Below are positions 49,525 through 59,328 of a stretch of 64,000 bases of DNA, in pieces. The position numbers and the translations under genes are program-made. The stretch comes from Bifiguratus adelaidae (taxonomy: Eukaryota; Mucoromycota; Endogonomycetes; Endogonales): positions 162,530 through 226,529 of the forward strand of contig MVBO01000008.1 in assembly GCA_002261195.1 (NCBI GenBank). Reading direction: 5' to 3'. Each line of letters begins with the position of its first letter. The stretch's first letter is position 1. The notes below the pieces were generated by a model that saw nothing but the letters and a program-made list of their open reading frames with translations, did not search any database and was not told where the DNA came from.

Positions 49525-50952
49525 CTATTGTTTAAGGTGTTCTAAAACGTCTTTTGTCTTGCCATAGACTAGAAAGGTTACGGCGGATGCTGGGCCAGTT
49601 TTGATAATGCCCGGTACTAAGCCTTTGTACAATGCAAGGAAGCCCTCGTTAGCGACAATTCTGCGAAGAGCTTGCCAAGATGATTTAGGTATTCGGGGAG
49701 ATTGGAAATGACATATGTCTGTCGACTAGGGCCTTGCACCTATGAGCAAGGTCAGCATTCGTGTACATGACTACATGAGCAGTCATCAGACATACCTGGA
49801 GCCTTTTGCGGACAGTGTCCAGAGGGAATACGCCCGTCTTACTGATTAAGCCTGCTAAAGCACCGCTTAGCATATCCTCTGTGGCACTGTAGCCAGACTC
49901 ATGACCGGTGCTTTCGCGCACTTTTGTCATGCTTCGCTTGAGCACGTCATAGCTTCCAAACATTAGACCCATGTAGGGTATGATTTGAATTAGAGCTGGA
50001 ACCAAGCCTCGGTAAAAGCCCTGCCAGCCTTCGGTTTTGTAAATATGGGAGAAGGATTGAAGAACGCCAGTGTATGTCTTTGGACAATGGTTAGCTTGAA
50101 CGAATGCAGGGCAGGAGCATGTAGTCTTTACCTTGACCTCGCCTTGTGCAGCGAAGCGAGTGCGTAACAGATCAAAGGGATATGTTGCGGCTGTGGCGAC
50201 TGTGCCTGCAATTGCGCCACTAATCACCGCTTGCGCGCCTTTGGGAAGTTGTTTCCGTCGATCCTGATCACTTTTAGCGAACTCATTAGGAAAAGCACTC
50301 CATCTACCTACCAGCTGTTGTATGAGTTGTTCCGCGCGTTGATAGGTATAAAATTGAACCGCACCATATGTCAAGTACAGGTATTCTGCGGACATGTTGC
50401 CCTTCCATAAGCCCTGGAGGAAGACGTATAAGTCGCTACACTTCAACATCCATCTTCCGCAATTCGTGAAAATACCTTGACGCCCTCCTCCCGCATGATG
50501 ACGGCCATGCCATGAAGCATGCCATTGTATTTCGGCTTGGGCGTCGGCGTTTTGAGGTGGCCTTCCACTTGAGAGGTCTGTTTATGTCTCCATTGTTTTC
50601 GTTCAGATTGCAGCTACACCATCCATGAGCCATTGAGGTTGTCAGAGATTGCGCCTGTGGCAAAACTTACCTGCAATCGTATCTTGACAACGTCCAACGG
50701 CGAAATCACGAACCTAAGCACATCGGGTCAGCGTATTTGCGGGACGGTGAAGTCTACAACAACAAGCGGCGCATCTCACCTTGACACCAGTCCAGACATG
50801 GCTCCACAGAATGCGATCTCTGCCGAACTCAGCGACAATGAAGTGACTGGATTAGTCGACTCTTGGTCCTTGTTCTCGCCTGGACCCGTTTTCGCACTTC
50901 CGGCGAAACTAGACTCATGCTGCCTGCTGAAGCTGTGACTGAATGTCGCCAT
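49525..50952 (-). CDS. Mitochondrial carrier, thiamine-pyrophosphate (TPC1)-like, last exon out of frame
   Basis: Inner-membrane carrier with three repeats. Exons 50780-50952, 50671-50713, 50476-50613, 50132-50413, 49796-50077 and 49525-49739. The signature motifs are SPLDVVKIRLQ, YPFDLLRTRFA and FPLDTVRKRLQ, each starting Pro-x-Asp. The last exon first reads VQGPSRQTYVISNLPEY in frame, then the expected continuation (WQALRRIVANEGFLALYKGL, KTGPASAVTFLVYGKTKD) appears in another frame, about 49690. As sequenced, the direct reading would stop near 49630. Either one base is missing (assembly error or true mutation), or a weak intron removes the loop after VQGP. Thiamine pyrophosphate is the likely cargo by family resemblance only. 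Confidence 0.85.
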
Positions 50953-51048
50953 GATATAAGTCTCCACTCGTGCCCTTTTACCATACAGCCTGAAGAACCT
51001 TGAGATCTCCTAACCTTGTCTGCGCAATAAAAGCTGCTCTTTCTTTAA

Positions 51049-51814
51049 ATGGTCAGTGAAAAGTGTTCAGAAGTCAACGTCGAAGCTCACATGCTGTGGA
51101 TAGGCAAACAACTCAGCCAAGAGGATAGCAGCCGACAACAAGAAGACACTGAGGAATCTACAGCTTGGTTTTCTCATTGTTAATGTAAGCAATTGAAATG
51201 ACAATGCCCGACAGCTGTTCACATGAGGTTGGCATCTCTTGTAGGGAGTTTATATCCTTTGGCGGGTGGTGATATACTGGAAAACGTTCACGCTATTAGC
51301 GCTGCTGGCTTATGGTTCGACACTGGGTGTTTCACTGTACCTATTCAATGTATTGAGAACCTCAGGAACACCCAAGTATGCTTCGGACGGCTCTCTAGTG
51401 TCTAGCGGTGAAGATCTGAACGGCGAGGGCCTCGTGGCGTAAGTTTACATGTGCAGTGACTGTCAGGAGATGTCTTACAAGTCCATGGCAGCTATATGTT
51501 TGATATCATTTACATCACCTGGTTTGTCCATCTCACAACCGCCTTTATATCAAGATACTTTTGGTATGTCTACCTCACGGTAAGTAAGTCGCGCATTCAT
51601 TCTCGCTGGGGATCCTTGATCTGACAATTCATGATAGATACCCGCCTATGCGGTTTACAAGCTCGCGCCAATGGCGATGAACTTTTTAAGCGGTGGAGGT
51701 CTAGGAGGTGGTGCTGGGGAAGAAAAAGGAAGTGATGCGCCATCCAAATCGAAAAGACAGGCAAAACTGGAAAAGCGTAGCGAGAAAGGCCAAGCTGTCA
51801 AGTACAAGCGATAA
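51049..51814 (+). CDS. TMEM208/SND2-like ER membrane protein
   Basis: Subunit of the SRP-independent targeting route to the endoplasmic reticulum. Exons 51049-51051, 51104-51184, 51245-51438, 51492-51579 and 51638-51814 give 180 residues. Exon 1 holds only the ATG; exon 2 begins ANNSAKRIAADNKKTLRNLQ, the usual cytosolic N-terminus. Hydrophobic segments follow (GVYILWRVVIYWKTFTLLAL, then GVSLYLFNVL). After the conserved KYASDGSLVSSGEDLNGEGL come MFDIIYITWFVHLTTAFISR and YLTIPAYAVYKL. The tail is Gly- then Lys/Arg-rich (SKRQAKLEKRSEKGQ). All joins agree in phase. Divergent from the carrier gene by 96 bp. Confidence 0.92.
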
Positions 51815-51844
51815 ACAAGTTCACGAAATGACATTATTCAACTG

Positions 51845-52485
51845 TTAGTACTTGAAATGATTTACAGAGTACGGACAACCTGGACCGTTAAATTGGCGGT
51901 AGCATGTTTGGCGCTCGTTGTCGTTAATGTAATAATAACCATCCAAGCACTGGTAGTACGCAGAACAGCCGTTTTGGTAGTGTGATACAGGGTCTCCGTA
52001 TCCTCCAAAAGTGCGGTAGCACTGTTGTCTTTGAATATCGTTGGAAAGAACTACAAAGTCCAAGCAATTATAGTATGGCGTGCATGGGATCCGAAGCATA
52101 GCCGTCAACGTTGCTGCAGTCGTTATTGAATGGATTGTAAATGTATCGACAATTGGTGCACCCAGGGGTATCCGAAGATAGGGTGTGCTTCAGACACTCA
52201 TAATAGTCATTGCACGTCGGCCCTTCCGCATTCTTCTTGTAATAATTATCAGCTATGCGGAGAGGACACATGTTTAAGCTTCCATCTCGTCCTGTTGGAA
52301 ACCCGCCTTCACTTACTGTCGGTACATTGACTTGCCACGTTTGTACACTGAGCGTAGCAAGCGAGTCGAGCTCCTGCCTCATTAAGGTCCGTCTGTGAAA
52401 GACAATTGTAGTAGCCCTAGCAATCTTGAGCAAAGGCTTTCAAAGTGATGGCGCCAATGATCGCCACAGACAAATGGGTCTTCAT
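51845..52485 (-). pseudogene. Secreted cysteine-rich repeat protein, reading frame broken
   Basis: The start MKTHLSVAIIGAITLKAFAQ is a clear signal peptide. It is followed by about four units of the form C-x-x-Tyr-Tyr-x-Cys-Leu ... Cys-Tyr: GYYNCL, CNDYYECLKH, CTPYYNCLDF and CSAYYQCLDG, ending CYRQFNGPGCPYSVNHFKY. One intron (gtaagt donor near 52312; acceptor near 52253) fits in phase. The frame is broken in two ways: a TAG directly after the first mature cysteine, where a Trp codon would fit, and a frame change between the second and third units near 52080. No GT-AG intron removes either. So it looks like a decaying gene or contains sequence errors. The protein class (small secreted, cysteine-paired) is visible; no function or known family is claimed. 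Confidence 0.6.
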
Positions 52486-52884
52486 CTTATCTGCCTTTTG
52501 TCAACAACCGGGGGAAGACTCAGCCTCTCATCGTGAGGATACATTATGTATAGGCAAAGGCCGGACAATAGATTCAGTTTCATCTAGATAACCTGCCACG
52601 TGTTTATGCAATATGTAAACTGAAACGCCTCAAATATCTCGTCATGCCGATGCTATTGTCTCAATGCTAAGGTTCGATGTGACGAGTGAATAGCCGAAAC
52701 CTAGACAGTGTTACAACTAGTGGATATTTGAGCAATAGACTATCTCAATGCTGTCCAAGGGATACTACATACCCCTTGACGAGTGTTTTCGATAATGTGC
52801 GGGAACAATGGGATGAATGAAACAGTCACAAATCTCCCGTGGAGTGATTTTGTGAAAAAAAAAGAGTAAGCGCGCGAGTTAAAC
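52486..52884. other. Gene-free stretch upstream of the LRR gene
   Basis: 399 bp between the divergent starts of the broken cysteine-repeat gene and the LRR gene. An A-run of about nine bases (52857-52865) lies just before the LRR start. No supported ORF. Confidence 0.4.
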
Positions 52885-54327
52885 ATGGCTTGGGGAGGAA
52901 CACCTGGAGCGTCAGCGTGGGTGAAACGCTTGAAGGAGAATGATCCAACGTTCACATCTCTGCACATTTTCTCCTTTCGTCGTCTAAGCACGTCTGATTT
53001 TATAGACCTCTTTCAAGCTTTGGGTTCAAACACGACACTGCGAGAACTATATTGTTCGGGCCATCGGTTGACAGCGGAGGCAGCAAATGCGCTCGGTGAA
53101 GCACTGAGAATGAACACCACTCTCGAGAAAATTGACATTGGAGATGATACACTCGGAAAAGGCGAAAGTTCGGAATCCTTTCAGCTTTTGATTGCCGGCC
53201 TCGCTCAAAATCAAGGCTTGAAAGATCTCAACCTGGAGAACAAGGGCATCGGGAAAGACAACACGGAAGAGGGAAAGAGAAATCTTGCAAGTCTCGGCGA
53301 GGCGTTGGTCCACCATTCTTCTTTACGTCATCTCAATCTGTCAAGAAACCCGCTGGAGGAAGGCATATTATCGCGCATCTTGGAGCCACTGAGCCATGCA
53401 AATGTTTCAATAAAGCTGGCGAAGCTTGAACTCGCCCACTGCAACATTGATGCTACCGGCTTCAGCGCTCTGTTACACTTGTGCCAATCCTCCAAAGTTT
53501 ATCTCAACTATCTAGATATCTCTGGCGGTTTGATCTGTCCGGAGCTAATACCCCTCTCCAAAGCATTGGCCGAACATGCGACTTTGGAAACCCTAAAGAT
53601 GTGCGATATGGCTACAAATCCTACAACTAGCGTTCAAAGCATTCTCTCAAGCTGTGTCGCCAATTGTCTGCGAACCACCTCCCTCGCCAGTTTTTGGTGT
53701 GTAAACAACGCCAGTGGACAGATCACACTAAATGCTCTGCGAGACGCTCGAATACCAGCGGCAAGCAGATTGATTGATCTTCGATTAGGCGGAAATTCTC
53801 TTGGCGATGATGACGCCGCATTGCTCGCCGATTGGTTCCAGGCGTCATCAGCCGATACATTATCCTCGCTCGTTGTCGATCTGTCCCAGAATAAGCTTAC
53901 AGCTACAAGTGCAATGCAGCTCCTGTCGAAAACACCAGCACATGCTTTGGTCCTTGCCGGCAACGATCTCAAAGCCATTGGTGAATTGTTGGAGCAGCAT
54001 GCCTCCGCCTGCACAGCCGCTTCTCATTCCTTACGCCGCCTCGATGTATCATGCACCTCGCTGAGCAATGAAGACTTTGACGCCATCTATCGACATCTCT
54101 GCAAACCGCGCGAGACCCGGTGGCTTCCCTCCTTACAAAAACTAGAAATCGCTGGGAATGTCAAAAATACCGCTCAAGATCACGCTGATTGGCAATCTAT
54201 CGCAGCTGATATCATGGAACAGCGCCCAGACCTAGAAGTACTTTGGGGTAGTCGAATAGGTGCTCCAGAAGACAATGCAATGGATACCACCTCTCTTCCA
54301 CCGCAACTGTTACAAGCCATGCAATAA
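52885..54327 (+). CDS. Leucine-rich repeat protein (RNI-like)
   Basis: Intronless, 480 residues. Multiple RNI/NLRC3-type leucine-rich repeats are visible: LHIFSFRRLSTSDFIDLFQA, LRELYCSGHRLTAEAANALG, LEKIDIGDD, LKDLNLENKGIG, LRHLNLSRNPLEEG, LAKLELAHCNIDATGFSALL, LIDLRLGGNSLGDDDAALLA, LVVDLSQNKLTATSAMQLL, LRRLDVSCTSLSNEDFDAIY and LQKLEIAGNV. Repeat length varies between 25 and 40. No F-box, NACHT or signal peptide is seen, so it is a free-standing LRR chain, as found in large numbers in early-diverging fungi. Partner and role unknown; protein binding is the likely activity. Confidence 0.85.
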   Translation: MAWGGTPGASAWVKRLKENDPTFTSLHIFSFRRLSTSDFIDLFQALGSNTTLRELYCSGHRLTAEAANALGEALRMNTTLEKIDIGDDTLGKGESSESFQLLIAGLAQNQGLKDLNLENKGIGKDNTEEGKRNLASLGEALVHHSSLRHLNLSRNPLEEGILSRILEPLSHANVSIKLAKLELAHCNIDATGFSALLHLCQSSKVYLNYLDISGGLICPELIPLSKALAEHATLETLKMCDMATNPTTSVQSILSSCVANCLRTTSLASFWCVNNASGQITLNALRDARIPAASRLIDLRLGGNSLGDDDAALLADWFQASSADTLSSLVVDLSQNKLTATSAMQLLSKTPAHALVLAGNDLKAIGELLEQHASACTAASHSLRRLDVSCTSLSNEDFDAIYRHLCKPRETRWLPSLQKLEIAGNVKNTAQDHADWQSIAADIMEQRPDLEVLWGSRIGAPEDNAMDTTSLPPQLLQAMQ

Positions 54328-54389
54328 AAAACAAGCGATTCAATCGAAAGGATTGAATTTGACGTTGTTCTAAAGCCTCGTTTTTAACA

Positions 54390-55193
54390 ATGCCTCGGCC
54401 AACATCTGATATTTGGGCCTTCTACACCGTCATACCTTCTCATACCAAGGTGCCCAAGACGCGATGCACATTTTGTGGTCATGAGCAAGCTGCAGGGGTC
54501 ACACGATTGGCGATGCACTTGCTGGACAAGTGTCCGCATGCCCCCGAGGATGTCAAGGAGGAGGTGCGCCAGAGTACGAAACAATACAAGAAGGGGTTCG
54601 AACACATTGATATAGAGGCGCTAGACGACGAACAAGGGACTACGCAGAGCCCGTTCTCGCGCTCTGGAAAAGCACCTGATACTCGGCCACGAAAACGACG
54701 GGCCGTGTCTGTCAACCGTCTCTATATGGATCCCGCAGAGCAAACACATCTTGATCGAAGTTTGGCGAGGGCTCTATTTGCTGCCAACATTGATATCGAC
54801 GCCATAGAGCATCCGCTCATCGCCAGCTTCTTACAGCAACTACGCCCTGGTTATCAGTCTCCGAGAGCTCGACGTCTACGGCAATTTCTCTTTAAGTCAG
54901 AACACTGGGACTTGTTTGAGGATATGGAGCGACCACGACGACGCATGGTGAGCTCGCCGGATGTAGATCCACCGTATGCTTGGCATACACTTGGTACACC
55001 TACACGATCACAAACTCAACGTCAAACGCCATCATCACAACAACAATCGCCAACGGCGAACCGTGTCCAGCAGCAACCACTGGCACCGTCTTTGAACGAT
55101 AACACCTATTCCATGAATCTGGCCACGGGCAATCTAGGCAATGCTCAGCGACAGGCACCTTACGGTGACTCCAACATTGCTTTGGAGATGTAA
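54390..55193 (+). CDS. BED zinc-finger protein with hAT-transposase-derived segment
   Basis: Intronless, 267 residues. Residues 1-55 form a BED-type finger: SDIWAFYTVIPSHT, CTFCGHEQAAGVTRLAMHLL and the closing CPHA (Cys-Cys-His-Cys/His). Residues about 113-165 read HLDRSLARALFAANIDIDAI then EHPLIASFLQQLRPGYQSPR, which matches the N-terminal part of hAT transposases (small helical region followed by LRPxYxxPSR). The RNase-H catalytic core and hAT dimerisation domain are absent. The C-terminal third is Gln/Ser/Pro-rich. A bipartite basic signal (RPRKRRAVSVN) suggests nuclear location. No terminal inverted repeats were noticed. Most likely a domesticated transposase fragment working as a DNA-binding regulator, or a decayed hAT element; the intact frame favours the former. 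Confidence 0.8.
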   Translation: MPRPTSDIWAFYTVIPSHTKVPKTRCTFCGHEQAAGVTRLAMHLLDKCPHAPEDVKEEVRQSTKQYKKGFEHIDIEALDDEQGTTQSPFSRSGKAPDTRPRKRRAVSVNRLYMDPAEQTHLDRSLARALFAANIDIDAIEHPLIASFLQQLRPGYQSPRARRLRQFLFKSEHWDLFEDMERPRRRMVSSPDVDPPYAWHTLGTPTRSQTQRQTPSSQQQSPTANRVQQQPLAPSLNDNTYSMNLATGNLGNAQRQAPYGDSNIALEM

Positions 55194-55419
55194 ATGGATT
55201 TGTTCCATTCGTAATGCGATCATTTTTGTAGATACCATCCATGCCTTGAAAGCACTCTATTTGTACCCTTGTTACCCAAGAGACCTTCTATAAATATACA
55301 AGACGCCGTTCCAATCGCACCATTTCATACAAGAAGACAGGACCGGCCTATCCTTGGGACGATTTCGAACGCGGAAAAGTAAACATATGTGTACCAAACG
55401 GGGTACAAGGTGCCATCGT

Positions 55420-56313
55420 TTAGTAGCAGAAGGTGATATCATAATTGGCACCTGAGCATTCCATGGTAGAGGTATTATCATCGAAAGCCCAAGAGTATGC
55501 GCCAGGGCAAGAATCCTTGAGATAACTTGGGTAAGGCTTGCCTTCAGAAGAGAGTGGCCACTTAGAGGAGTCACAAACACCACCTAGACCCTTGGCGCTG
55601 AAGGGAGAGCAACCGAAGAGACATTGGATGGAGGTATAGCAGCCACAGTTACCAGAGCAGCCTGTTCCGCAAGAGCAGCAGACCAAAGCGGCGGTATTTG
55701 GGTCATTGTAGTACTTCTGCAAGATGGAGAACTTGGCGCGTTGTTCAGGGTCGTTGATGGCGCTACAGATGGAAAGGCAGGACGAGGTTCCATCGGGATT
55801 CTTCTTGACAAGTTCTGGAGCGCACGAGTTGGCGTTCATTGCGCATTGCGCGGTAGCGCAGTTGTACGCGTCGCTGTCATTGCCGCCAACCTTGGAGTAG
55901 GATCCGGTAGGTTGGATACGGACAGGAATAGAGTAACCATCGACGTTGGAAATATCGTACCAATCTTGACCGCCAGCGGAGAGCGTGAGCTCAGCCAAGG
56001 TAGCGGATTGACCGGTGATACCAGCGCATTGCATCTTGCCTCCACAGTCACCGGTAGCACAGGTTAAGCTGTCGCCAGTGCCATTGCATCCCGTTCTGGC
56101 CCAGAAACGAGCAGAAGAAAGGGTATCGGAAACGGTGAGAGACTTTGAAGAGCCAGCAGCCAATTCAAAACCGGTCTCGGCGGTAGGAAGACCATCGGCA
56201 AATGCAGCGGGCCAAATGGTGTAAGAGCATTGGTTGATTATGTTGATGGTACGAGCCGAAGCAACTGATGTTAGCGTGAGAGTAGCCGCGCAAACTGCTG
56301 TGAAAACCTTCAT
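55420..56313 (-). CDS. Thaumatin-like protein, secreted
   Basis: Intronless, 297 residues. Signal peptide MKVFTAVCAATLTLTSVASA. The mature part starts RTINIINQCSYTIWPAAF, the standard thaumatin N-terminus. Other landmarks are RFWARTGCN, CATGDCGGKMQC, LAELTLSAGGQDWYDISNVD and GYSIPVRIQP. A cysteine-dense stretch follows (ALVCCSCGTGCSGNCGCYTS), and the end is CPGAYSWAFDDNTSTMECSG then YDITFC. At least sixteen cysteines are expected to pair. In fungi such proteins act on cell-wall glucans or are antifungal-like; the enzyme activity here cannot be told. The extra CCSCGTGCSGNCGC block is denser in cysteine than in plant thaumatins. It converges with the BED/hAT gene. Confidence 0.94.
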   Translation of the reverse strand: MKVFTAVCAATLTLTSVASARTINIINQCSYTIWPAAFADGLPTAETGFELAAGSSKSLTVSDTLSSARFWARTGCNGTGDSLTCATGDCGGKMQCAGITGQSATLAELTLSAGGQDWYDISNVDGYSIPVRIQPTGSYSKVGGNDSDAYNCATAQCAMNANSCAPELVKKNPDGTSSCLSICSAINDPEQRAKFSILQKYYNDPNTAALVCCSCGTGCSGNCGCYTSIQCLFGCSPFSAKGLGGVCDSSKWPLSSEGKPYPSYLKDSCPGAYSWAFDDNTSTMECSGANYDITFCY

Positions 56314-57286
56314 GTTGTGTGATAAAAATTATGAGGGATTGGAAAGGGATCGAAAGACTTGATCTGCCCAGCAGATGAAATAAGACCAAAGATAGAAAAG
56401 AAGGTGAGGGGGGATGTCTGCGTCAGGTACACGAAATGGACAATCCGCAAGAAATGAAATCTCAGATCAAAGCCTGTGCGTCCATGGGGTATTTATATGG
56501 ATAGCCCACTCAATTGAGACGCGGAATGTCCGATGGGAAGATTGGGATCTAACGTTTAAGCTCAGAATTTCTGAATTGAGATCAGAGTTTCGCAGCGTAG
56601 CATTGTCTCGATGCGGGACCTTGAAGCTGTCGGTATGAGCGAGAAACTCGACCAATGAACAATTGAATGTTTGGAACAGTTGCCCATACATAGCAATCGA
56701 CCTGAGCTTGGACCGCTATGATCAGGGGGCCTCTGAAGGAGCACCCTCAATTGGCCACGTTTATTACTCATTAGAAAAATTGGTTCAGCGGTTTCAGATT
56801 GAGTGGCGAGAAAAGATCTGCCGAGACTCCTAAGCTGAAACAGACCACTGCTACGAGTGGTGCACACGCAACCGACTGGCGGCATTTCACGTCTCAAAGC
56901 ACTTGCCACCGTCGGAGGCTGATGAGAAGACTAATTAAGAAGGTTCGCTGAGTGAATTAGAGTAGCACAGGCGAAACCCGCATCTTCTTAACGCCATTTA
57001 TCTGCTTTTGGCTTTTGCCAAGTCATTTCTTGGCTCTAGTGTTGCATTGATATGACATACTGGCAGGTTGCGGACATGCGGAGTCGGATGTCGCACAAAG
57101 ATAGTATCGTGGTACGAAAATAGTAGCATCACAGATTTGCATCAATGAATGGTCGGCAATATGCATGTAGCACTCACCGAGGCCCGTCTTGAAGGCTAAG
57201 GCATGTCTAGCACATGTTTAAAGACGCAAGACACCGTGGCGAATGGACGCTTTGAGCGCAAAAATTTTCAGAGCTGATACGAAAAG
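56314..57286. other. Gene-free stretch upstream of the thaumatin-like gene
   Basis: About 970 bp. It holds the thaumatin-like promoter and leader and the 3' side of the small hypothetical gene. Several short ORFs on both strands show no family features. No repeats longer than a few units were seen. Confidence 0.4.
56491..56497 (-). promoter_or_regulatory. TATA box of the thaumatin-like gene
   Basis: CCATATAAATACC on the minus strand, about 178 bp upstream of the start codon. Implies a leader of about 145 bases if spacing is standard. Confidence 0.5.
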
Positions 57287-57719
57287 CTACGGCGCCGCAA
57301 GTACGTTCGCCTCAGATAGTGCACGATGACCGTAGTTTGTGCTTGCTTCTATGGCGTGCGTTGATAGAACAAGCATGGGAATCTCGAGCTAAGTTACTAA
57401 CTAGCTTACCGTGTTCCATATTGTAAATCTGTGGCGAGACAACGAAGTTGTGTTTTGTGCACTGTAAAGTATCTGAAATAGCTTTACTACAATAGGTGAT
57501 ATCATGATGGGTAACAGGATGGTATCCACGGACGAATTGTAACGCGAAGAGCTGTTGAAGACGATCTCGTCGCTCTTTGTCTTCTTGGGCCTCGGCGACT
57601 TCCAAGCACCGCGCCTTATACGACATTGCTACAGCCTTTGGCAGTTTCAAAGCAGTCGGTAACTTGCTATCAAAAGCATGACACGGAGCATTCATGCTGT
57701 ATAGCCAGTGGACGATCAT
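57287..57719 (-). CDS. Hypothetical small protein
   Basis: Two exons, 57410-57719 and 57287-57348, join in phase through a good GTAAGC donor and a TAG acceptor to give 123 residues. No recognised family. Visible features: an N-terminal MIVHWLYSMNAPCHAFDSKL, a charged helix (ARCLEVAEAQEDKERRDRLQ) and a His-rich segment (YHPVTHHDITYC). No signal peptide or membrane helix. Divergent from the FAD hydroxylase with about 240 bp between proposed starts, so the pair may share a promoter. It could also be a fragment of a larger or decayed gene. Confidence 0.45.
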
Positions 57720-57961
57720 ATTTGCTTGACATAACAGACTTCAGACCCAGTCATTAGGATTCTAATATGATTCCCTCTAGATGCGAGCTTCTCCCGGTAC
57801 TAGTGATCATTGGAGCTTAGAAGCACTAGTTCACAATGGAGTAACTGCTCTTTGTGCCGTGGATTATCCAAGATTACACCTAATGGCAGTCTCCAGCAGG
57901 TACTGCCATTAATTAATTTGTCAAAGGTCGATCGCTTTGCCTACCTGGTTTAGAAGGCATT

Positions 57962-59328
57962 ATGCAAGCAGGGCCGTGCAATGTGAACGCCCTTTTGTTT
58001 GAAACATAACAAGATTACTTTGAATCGCAGTCCATAAAGTGCTATTGTGGACTCCTCGGTCGCAGTTGGTATCGGATGGGGTCCGAAGGCAGAAACCACG
58101 AATAGTAATTGTCGGTGCCGGACCTGCGGGTTTGGCAGCGGCAATCGCTACCGCGCAAGAGCTACCAAGAGCCGCCATCACGGTGCTAGAGCAGCGCTCG
58201 AATCTGGATGCAACTGCTGTCAAGGCAGACGCTACCTTTCGAGAAACGTTTGAGCGAAAGAATGTCTTGCAGGCCAACTTGTACACTCTGCACCAACTGG
58301 AACGACTTGGTGCGCTTGGGCGGTTGACGTTACTGAAAGGCTTACAGCGGTTCAAGTCCATTGAGTTGAACGACGTGCGGTCCTCGCCGGATTCACCTAG
58401 GAAAACGTACAATATCGAACATGAATCGAAGCTTGCAAATCTTGACGCGTTCGAAACGGCTTCTGCTACGGCAGTACTGGGAAGCAATCTGACACAGCAT
58501 GTCTGTGGTATACCTATCGCCTCTCTGCAGCAAGCATTATTTGCAACGGCTGTACATCAAGGTATCATTTTCGTCTTTGATAGCGGCAAGGTTACGGTCG
58601 AGCGCGACGCAGAGATTGGTGCTCGTGTACGATACACTTCTCGTGACGGCGAGCCTTTGAGCGATCAAGCGGATCTTTTGATTATAGCCGAGGGTACTGG
58701 ACGCTCAATTACTCAACAGGATTTAAACATAGAGCCAGACGTCAAATCCGAGAGGCAACACTTTCTATATTCATTCTTGATATCGAACGATATCGGGCCG
58801 CGCATCTTCTATAATCGCAAGCGATCGAATGATCCGGCAATCGAATTTTCGGGTTGTGCGATTGTCAGCAACACAGCCTCAGAGGTTGGGACAATATTTT
58901 ATGTACAGATTCCCCGGCCGCTCAAGCAGGACGAAAGATCGCGACGGGAAGCGTTGGAAGAGGAGCTTCAAGTTATGCGAGAAGTCTTCCGAGACCATTT
59001 GGATAGCAAGGCTATCTCCATTGATGATACCGTACCAATTACGCAATTCAGCGTGGAAGTATCGAGTTTGCCCGTCTACTCAATTGACGACAATATCATC
59101 GTTGGGGATGCCGCGCGGACAGGGCATTTCAACTCTGGCGCTGCTTTCAGTGTCTCACTGGTCTGTGACATCAATACCGTGCGTCAGTTGGTTCGTAAAG
59201 TTTTTAAAAACCTGATAGACGGTACTGCCGACTCCCAAAGCGCCTTCTCAGAGTTCAATGACGCTCTATCGCAGGCATCGACCGAACTTCATAACATGGA
59301 GTTGGCTTTCTTTTACGAGCAATGTTGA
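57962..59328 (+). CDS. FAD-dependent hydroxylase/monooxygenase-like protein, 5' end uncertain
   Basis: The FAD-binding Rossmann motif is RIVIVGAGPAGLAAAIATAQ, followed by LEQR at the end of the second strand. The family GD motif is DNIIVGDAARTGHFNSGAAF. Between them lies a long divergent substrate domain. The usual aromatic-hydroxylase DG motif is replaced by LLIIAEGTGRS. From the stop at 58021 to the Rossmann motif there is no in-frame ATG, so translation must start in an earlier exon. The best candidate is 57962-57982 (MQAGPCN) spliced from 57983 (gtgaac) to 58093, in phase; a join to 58073 is also possible. This would give about 419 residues. Substrate unknown; role in secondary or aromatic metabolism is only inference. 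Confidence 0.75.
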
